From positions 1 through 5,259 of the forward strand of contig JAPULF010000092.1 in assembly GCA_027295245.1 (NCBI GenBank): a DNA stretch of 5,259 nt, read 5' to 3'. The position numbers were made by a program, and so were the translations under genes. Positions 1 through 5,259 of the stretch are shown here, piece by piece. Each line of letters opens with the position of its first letter. The stretch's first letter is position 1. Source of the DNA: Planctomycetota bacterium (GTDB lineage: Bacteria; Planctomycetota; Phycisphaerae; UBA1845; UTPLA1). The notes below the pieces were generated by a model. That model was not told where the DNA came from, ran no database searches, and was given only the letters and a program-made list of their open reading frames with translations.

Positions 1-14
1 ATTTCCTGGCGTAG

Positions 15-596
15 ATGGAAATGTGCGTTAATGTCCAGCGTGAACTTAAAACCCTATGCCTGAAAAACCTCCAGCGGATCGGGCCGGACCCGTACTGCGG
101 GCGTTCGCTGGTTTATCGAATGACCGACAACGGACCGATGCTCTATAGCGTGGCCCAGGACGGGCGGGACGACGGCGGTGCCCATGACGCGCAGTGGTTG
201 GGTTTGCCGGCGGGCAGTGATTTCGTGTTTTGGCCGCTGCCGAACAGCAGCAAGCTGGTCGCCGAGGTGAAACTCCGGCGGATCCAGCAGTCCAAGGTGA
301 CCGCGATTTCGGATATCGGCGAGGGGATGGAAGATCGGGAGGTGACTGTCGTCGCGCGGGTCTCGGGGGTGGAGGCCCGACCGAGTCGCAAGTATGGACG
401 ACGCTACAACGTGACGCTTTCGGAGGGCGACGCGTCCATTCTGCTCTATTACTTCGAGGACATCGCAAAGCAACTCTCGGCGAAGCAGGTGATCGAGGTC
501 GGGCAGACGGTTCGTGCGATTGCAGTGGTCACAAAGAGCAAGAACGTCTTGCGGCTCAAGCTGCGTGACGCGGACTACCTCGTCGTGGAGGAATAG
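15..596 (+). CDS. Hypothetical protein: planctomycete-type DPYxG/DDGG signature plus C-terminal OB-fold-like domain
   Basis: This 193-residue product has two visible parts. Residues 20-76 carry DPYCG (25-29), LVYR (32-35), LYSV (43-46), DGRDDGG (49-55) and FWPLP (72-76). I know this pattern from the C-terminal ends of many uncharacterised planctomycete proteins, and its function is unknown. Residues 95-192 alternate beta-like segments around 'VTVVARV', 'YNVTLSEGDASILLYYF' and 'GQTVRAIAVV', which resembles a nucleic-acid-binding OB fold of the tRNA-anti type. The family assignment is by eye only. There is no signal peptide or membrane segment. A TAG stop sits directly before the first ATG (12-14) and no Shine-Dalgarno is visible in the 14 bases available, so the start is uncertain; ATG at 21 is an alternative. 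The signature normally follows a longer N-terminal region, so this may be the 3' remnant of a broken gene. It converges on the LOG gene with only 32 bp between the stops and no convincing terminator there. Confidence 0.7.
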   Translation: MEMCVNVQRELKTLCLKNLQRIGPDPYCGRSLVYRMTDNGPMLYSVAQDGRDDGGAHDAQWLGLPAGSDFVFWPLPNSSKLVAEVKLRRIQQSKVTAISDIGEGMEDREVTVVARVSGVEARPSRKYGRRYNVTLSEGDASILLYYFEDIAKQLSAKQVIEVGQTVRAIAVVTKSKNVLRLKLRDADYLVVEE

Positions 597-628
597 CCGC
601 TCGGCGCGTTGTCTCTAACAATTCCGGT

Positions 629-1393
629 CTACTTGCGATTCTGTCTTTTTTGTGTAAGGCCGTAGCGGGTGCCCTCGCCGGTGATGCGTTCCGCGCGGGG
701 AATGGCGGCTTCTTCCGCGCTGTTGAGTTGACGCAGTTCCGGAAGGGCGCGGAGGACGCACATGCGCACGTGATCGACCGCCTCGTCGACATCGTCGGTG
801 AGCTTGTAGAGGTTCAGGTCTTCCGGCGAGATCGTGGCGAATTCGTCCCGTAGCGTGTGGGTCATGAAGTCGATCAGCGGCGTCCAGAACCGCGAGCCGA
901 ACAGCACGACCGGAATTGCGGGAGTCTTGCGGGTTTGCACCAACGTCATGGTTTCGAAGAACTCGTCCAGGGTGCCGAACCCGCCCGGGAAACAGATCAG
1001 CCCGACGGCATACTTTACGAACATCACCTTGCGCGGAAAAAAGTGTTCGAATTCGATGCTGATGTTTTGATACGGATTGGGCTTTTGTTCGTGCGGCAAT
1101 GCGATGTTCAGCCCCACCGACTTGCCGCCCGCCTCGAAGGCCCCCTTGTTGCCGGCTTCCATGATGCCGGGGCCGCCGCCGGTGATGACCGCGAAGTCGT
1201 GCCCGACTAGGGCGGCGGCGACGCGCTCGGCGTCGCGGTATTCCTGGGTCTCGGGCTTGGAGCGAGACGAGCCGAAGAGGGTAATCGCGAGCCCGATGTC
1301 GCTCATGGTGTCGAAGCCCTCGACGAACTCCGACATAATGCGAAGGATGCGCCATGTTTCTCGACTGGGGTCTCGATAGATTGAATGGTCCAT
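629..1393 (-). CDS. LOG family (TIGR00730) Rossmann-fold protein, probable nucleoside 5'-monophosphate phosphoribohydrolase
   Basis: Members of this family, often annotated 'lysine decarboxylase-like', hydrolyse the N-glycosidic bond of nucleoside 5'-monophosphates; plant LOG releases active cytokinin this way. Counting from the third ATG the protein has 254 residues. The nucleotide-binding segment GGGPGIMEAGNKGA lies at 72-85. The 'ALPHEQKPNPY' stretch (98-108) is typical of the larger bacterial LOG subgroup. The catalytic pair is visible as Arg121 in 'FPRKVMF' and Glu144 in PGGFGTLDE (136-144). The length is normal and the family motifs are intact, so it should be active. Three consecutive ATGs (1399, 1396, 1393) compete as start. 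The GAAGGA at 1401-1406 is 1, 4 and 7 nt from them, favouring 1393. The gene is divergent from clpB and convergent with gene 1. The physiological substrate is unknown, possibly AMP or other purine monophosphates, and the lysine decarboxylase label should not be taken literally. Confidence 0.93.
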   Translation of the reverse strand: MDHSIYRDPSRETWRILRIMSEFVEGFDTMSDIGLAITLFGSSRSKPETQEYRDAERVAAALVGHDFAVITGGGPGIMEAGNKGAFEAGGKSVGLNIALPHEQKPNPYQNISIEFEHFFPRKVMFVKYAVGLICFPGGFGTLDEFFETMTLVQTRKTPAIPVVLFGSRFWTPLIDFMTHTLRDEFATISPEDLNLYKLTDDVDEAVDHVRMCVLRALPELRQLNSAEEAAIPRAERITGEGTRYGLTQKRQNRK

Positions 1394-1400
1394 CATCATT

Positions 1401-1406
1401 TCCTTC
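1401..1406 (-). promoter_or_regulatory. Ribosome binding site of the LOG gene (GAAGGA)
   Basis: On the minus strand GAAGGA precedes three tandem ATG codons at spacings of 1, 4 and 7 nt. Usual spacing preferences make the third ATG (first base 1393) the best start, and the second (1396) possible. The alternatives change the protein by only two residues. Confidence 0.6.
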
Positions 1407-1444
1407 GTGCGTAGCCTGGGTTCCTAGTTGCGGGGTTCGACGGA

Positions 1445-1464
1445 TTGCATCCTAGACGATGCAA
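1445..1464. repeat. Perfect 7-bp inverted repeat, candidate operator (TTGCATC-N6-GATGCAA)
   Basis: The arms at 1445-1451 and 1458-1464 are exact reverse complements around a 6-nt centre. The repeat lies between the divergent LOG and clpB genes and overlaps the proposed LOG -10 element. Dyads of this size and position are typical of sites bound by a dimeric regulator. A hairpin in a transcript is also possible. It does not match the CIRCE (HrcA) or HAIR (HspR) heat-shock operators. Confidence 0.5.
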
Positions 1465-1476
1465 CGGTTTGAACAA
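1449..1476 (-). promoter_or_regulatory. Candidate sigma70-type promoter for the LOG gene
   Basis: Read on the minus strand, TTGTTC (complement of 1471-1476) and TAGGAT (complement of 1449-1454) are separated by 16 bp. They match the -35 and -10 consensus in three and four of six positions. Transcription would start near 1442 and leave a leader of about 45-50 nt. The -10 hexamer lies inside the inverted repeat 1445-1464. The match is modest, so this is a proposal from position and spacing only. Confidence 0.3.
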
Positions 1477-1508
1477 TCGAGGTTCGATGTGTTTCCCTGC
1501 CATTTGCG

Positions 1509-1525
1509 GCTGCCAATGTGGCAGC
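1509..1525. repeat. Perfect 7-bp inverted repeat with 3-nt loop (GCTGCCA-ATG-TGGCAGC)
   Basis: The arms at 1509-1515 and 1519-1525 pair perfectly. The structure lies in the middle of the LOG/clpB intergenic region and would form a compact hairpin in any transcript crossing it. No T-run follows on either strand, so it does not look like an intrinsic terminator. A further CTGCCA at 1497-1502 could pair with the right arm instead. Its role is unknown. Confidence 0.45.
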
Positions 1526-1602
1526 GCGGTCCCGGTTCGTGGATTTTTAACTTGTTGATATCACTGGGATTACATGTTACCCCGGCTTCGCTGGAACGGT
1601 AC

Positions 1603-1619
1603 GTGCATCCAATTGCATG
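1603..1619. repeat. Two TTGCATC-like heptamers 10 bp apart upstream of clpB
   Basis: GTGCATC (1603-1609) and TTGCATG (1613-1619) each match six of seven bases of the arm of the inverted repeat at 1445-1464. They are offset by 10 bp, one helical turn, and lie 33-49 bp before the clpB start. They could be further half-sites for the same regulator, though short words of this kind can recur by chance. Confidence 0.3.
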
Positions 1620-1620
1620 T

Positions 1621-1636
1621 GGCGGCCCGGGCCGCC
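1621..1636. repeat. 16-bp perfect palindrome in the clpB leader (GGCGGCCCGGGCCGCC)
   Basis: The two 8-bp halves are exact reverse complements. As RNA it would fold into a 6-bp all-GC stem (GGCGGC/GCCGCC) with a CCGG loop, ending just before the purine-rich Shine-Dalgarno at 1637-1647. It could modulate clpB translation or mRNA stability, or act as a DNA site. The stem is probably too stable to serve as a melting RNA thermometer by itself. Confidence 0.5.
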
Positions 1637-1639
1637 GGA

Positions 1640-1645
1640 AAGGGA
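1640..1645 (+). promoter_or_regulatory. Ribosome binding site of clpB (AAGGGA)
   Basis: A purine-rich tract at 1637-1647 contains AAGGGA at 1640-1645, 6 nt before ATG 1652. This decides the start. Upstream in-frame ATG 1574 would add 26 residues that do not resemble the ClpB N terminus, while translation from 1652 begins [13 protein letters not shown], as expected for the family. Confidence 0.75.
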
Positions 1646-1651
1646 AGCACT

Positions 1652-4294
<2,643 letters not shown>

Positions 4295-4483
4295 GTCTGA
4301 CTTGCGTCGCTCGCGACCGCCAAACCAACGACGCGCCTCTCGGTCGAAATGGATCGGCCACGGATAATCGACAATCCACTCCACCCCCGGAATAATCGTA
4401 AAAACACTGTTTCCCCGGGCGGCGGTGCTACGAGGTCCGTGTGTGATCGGAACGGTCCGGCTTTTGCCCAAAACTGCAATTCG

Positions 4484-4497
4484 GGCGGCCTGCCGCC
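4484..4497. repeat. Inverted repeat GGCGGC-CT-GCCGCC, possible weak terminator stem
   Basis: The two 6-bp arms are perfectly complementary. In RNA this would be a 5-bp GC stem with a 4-nt loop. The following bases GTCTTCTC are pyrimidine-rich but are not a T-run, so use as a clpB terminator is only a weak possibility. The distance from the clpB stop is about 190 bp. Confidence 0.35.
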
Positions 4498-4539
4498 GTC
4501 TTCTCACGCGGCATCGCACGACGATTGGGACGTTGTGGG

Positions 4540-4558
4540 GCGGAGACTGATGCTCCGC
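4540..4558. repeat. Inverted repeat GCGGAG-N7-CTCCGC
   Basis: Perfect 6-bp arms at 4540-4545 and 4553-4558 enclose a 7-nt loop. It sits in the middle of the non-coding stretch, 12 bp before another perfect palindrome. No T-run follows. Role unknown. Confidence 0.4.
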
Positions 4559-4570
4559 GCTGCTCGATTC

Positions 4571-4584
4571 CGGCCAATTGGCCG
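4571..4584. repeat. 14-bp perfect palindrome CGGCCAATTGGCCG
   Basis: The two 7-bp halves are exact reverse complements with no spacer, which points to a DNA-level site (protein dimer or methylation/restriction target) more than to an RNA hairpin. It is in non-coding DNA about 100 bp upstream of the proposed promoter of the secreted-protein gene. Confidence 0.45.
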
Positions 4585-4663
4585 AGGGAAGCCCGGTCGG
4601 ATCGCCTTTTCGGTCGGTAGGTGTGATCCCTTTTTGGTTTTACGTGCGAACAGCGCGGTCCGG

Positions 4664-4687
4664 CTTGTTCGTGAGCATCGGAACAAG
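4664..4687. repeat. Inverted repeat CTTGTTC-N10-GAACAAG overlapping a promoter
   Basis: Perfect 7-bp arms lie at 4664-4670 and 4681-4687 around a 10-bp spacer. The left arm contains the candidate -35 hexamer and the right arm abuts the candidate -10 hexamer, the arrangement expected of an operator blocking RNA polymerase. The centre-to-centre distance of the arms is 17 bp. The regulator is unknown. Confidence 0.5.
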
Positions 4688-4693
4688 TATACT
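4665..4693 (+). promoter_or_regulatory. Candidate sigma70-type promoter of the choice-of-anchor B gene
   Basis: TTGTTC (4665-4670) and TATACT (4688-4693) are separated by exactly 17 bp. The -10 matches five of six consensus bases and the -35 three of six. Transcription would start near 4700, giving a leader of about 55-60 nt before the start codon. The weak -35 plus the overlapping inverted repeat suggests a regulated promoter, which is inference. Confidence 0.45.
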
Positions 4694-4744
4694 AGTTACC
4701 GGAGCCTGGGAGGCAGTTTATTTCCGATTGAAACGATTTCACTG

Positions 4745-4751
4745 GGTGGAG
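4745..4751 (+). promoter_or_regulatory. Ribosome binding site of the choice-of-anchor B gene (GGTGGAG)
   Basis: GGAG at the end of this tract (4748-4751) is 3 nt from ATG 4755 and 9 nt from the in-frame ATG 4761. Spacing favours the second. Both starts give a good signal peptide, so the choice changes only two residues. Confidence 0.55.
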
Positions 4752-4760
4752 TTCATGGTT

Positions 4761-5259
4761 ATGCGATCATTCCCTACGCTGAGGTTTTCTCTTGTCACAG
4801 CAACATTCCTTGCGGTTTTTTGCTGCATTGCCCCGCGGCCTGCGGCGGCACAATTCACGTCGAACAACGTATCACAGCACGCCTGGCTGGACATCACCGC
4901 GCTTGGCGGCGGATCCAACGGCAACGATTGCTGGGGCTACGTGGCCCCGTCCGGTCGCGAATATGCCCTGATGGGCGTCTCCAACAAACTGGTTGTCGTC
5001 GAAATCACGACGCCGGCCAGCCCGTCCATCGTGGACAGCATTTCGCACACGAACTGTCTCTGGGGGGACGTGAAGGTGTATCAGGACCATTGCTACGTGG
5101 TCAATGAATGCGGCGGCGGCATAAACGTGATCGATCTGGGCGACGTTGACAACGGGAATGTCACGCTGGTTCAGAGTTTTACGGGGGGGGGCATGTCGAC
5201 CTCCCACAACGTCGCCATCGATGAAGAAAGCGGCTTTCTCTATCTATGTGGCTCGAATC
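4761..5259 (+). CDS. Secreted choice-of-anchor B family protein with LVIVD-type repeats (5' part, runs off the window)
   Basis: The frame stays open from 4761 to the window end, giving 166 residues of a longer protein. Residues 1-30 form a Sec signal peptide: basic start (MRSFPTLR), hydrophobic core, and a likely cleavage after AAA30. The mature part carries landmarks I recognise from choice-of-anchor B proteins (TIGR04312): GGGSNGNDCWGY (49-60), GREYALMG (65-72), a decapped LVIVD-like unit 'NKLVVVEITTPASPSIV' (75-91), WGDVKVYQDHCYVVNE (101-116), INVIDL (121-126) and SHNVAIDEESGFLYLCGSN (148-166). Such proteins are extracytoplasmic, probably beta-propellers, and are named for having variable C-terminal anchors; this protein's anchor lies outside the window. 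No enzymatic role is established. A run of nine G bases (5183-5191) encodes Gly-Gly-Gly without breaking the family match. The gene has its own candidate promoter and is not co-transcribed with clpB by any obvious sign. Confidence 0.88.
   Translation, partial: MRSFPTLRFSLVTATFLAVFCCIAPRPAAAQFTSNNVSQHAWLDITALGGGSNGNDCWGYVAPSGREYALMGVSNKLVVVEITTPASPSIVDSISHTNCLWGDVKVYQDHCYVVNECGGGINVIDLGDVDNGNVTLVQSFTGGGMSTSHNVAIDEESGFLYLCGSN
5183..5191 (+). repeat. Homopolymer of nine G within the choice-of-anchor B gene
   Basis: Nine consecutive G bases form part of Thr-Gly-Gly-Gly codons. The frame is consistent with the family before and after the tract, so the length shown is probably correct. Tracts like this are prone to slippage and to sequencing error. 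Confidence 0.7.

Larger units (their letters stand above)
4295..4663. other. Non-coding region downstream of clpB, rich in short inverted repeats
   Basis: I see no credible gene here. A long open frame starting at 4349 runs on, out of frame, through the choice-of-anchor B gene and shows no recognisable domain. The stretch contains several perfect inverted repeats, listed separately where the arms are 6 bp or more, plus a minor 5-bp one at 4306-4317 (GTCGC-TC-GCGAC). None is followed by a convincing T-run, so no strong clpB terminator can be named. GTGTGATC (4441, 4621) and CGGTCCGGCTT (4453, 4656) each occur twice in the region and its border. Confidence 0.6.

Noticed and set aside
597..660. 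Intrinsic terminator between the two convergent genes, using the T-run at 646-651
   Set aside because: No stable hairpin directly precedes the T-run, and the run lies inside the LOG coding end.
615..1355. 246-codon minus-strand open frame overlapping LOG
   Set aside because: It is arginine-rich out-of-frame translation of the LOG gene with no family match.
1574..1651. N-terminal extension of ClpB by 26 residues from ATG 1574
   Set aside because: The extra residues do not resemble the family, the stretch contains the GC palindrome, and ATG 1652 has a well-spaced ribosome binding site with the expected N terminus after it.
1400..1651. Heat-shock operator (CIRCE or HAIR) or sigma32-type promoter for clpB
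   Set aside because: No TTAGCACTC/GAGTGCTAA or CTTGAGT/ACTCAAG dyad is present. Candidates such as CTTGTT at 1551 or TTGATA at 1555 have no acceptable partner -10 at proper spacing.
4664..4687. LexA (SOS) box
   Set aside because: The order GTTC-N10-GAAC does not match the Gram-positive-type GAAC-N4-GTTC box, and its spacing and flanks differ from known LexA sites.
4349..5107. 252-codon plus-strand open frame covering the non-coding stretch and the start of the last gene
   Set aside because: No domain or homologue is recognisable, and it overlaps the choice-of-anchor B gene in a different frame, where that gene has a signal peptide and family motifs.

Overview
The window reads as ordinary chromosomal DNA from a GC-rich bacterium, most likely a member of the Planctomycetota. 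The lineage call is an inference. It rests mainly on the first gene, whose front half carries the 'DPYCG...L.YR...LYSV..DGRDDGG...FWPLP' signature that I know from the C-terminal ends of many planctomycete hypothetical proteins. A secreted choice-of-anchor B protein at the right edge and the roomy, structured intergenic DNA fit this but do not prove it.

Layout: (1) 15-596 (+), an unnamed protein joining the planctomycete-type signature to a C-terminal OB-fold-like domain. It may be the 3' remnant of a longer gene. (2) 629-1393 (-), a LOG-family (TIGR00730) nucleotide phosphoribohydrolase, convergent with gene 1. (3) 1394-1651, a divergent intergenic region of about 260 bp with a candidate promoter, two perfect hairpin-type inverted repeats, a family of TTGCATC-like heptamers and a 16-bp GC palindrome just before the next ribosome binding site. 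(4) 1652-4294 (+), a complete ClpB disaggregase with two AAA+ modules and a full-length M-domain coiled coil. (5) 4295-4760, a non-coding stretch with several short perfect inverted repeats and, near its end, a candidate promoter whose -35/spacer region is covered by an inverted repeat. (6) 4761-5259 (+), the 5' part of a secreted choice-of-anchor B (LVIVD-repeat, beta-propeller-like) protein that runs off the window.

The genes do not form an obvious operon or pathway. ClpB acts with DnaK in rescue of aggregated proteins, the LOG protein acts on nucleoside 5'-monophosphates, and the secreted protein acts outside the cytoplasm. The only shared control I can propose is in the LOG/clpB divergent region. 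I see no RNA genes, CRISPR array, insertion sequence, prophage or defence system, and no clearly new biological system. The most interesting items are the fusion/truncation status of gene 1 and the regulatory architecture of the two larger intergenic regions.
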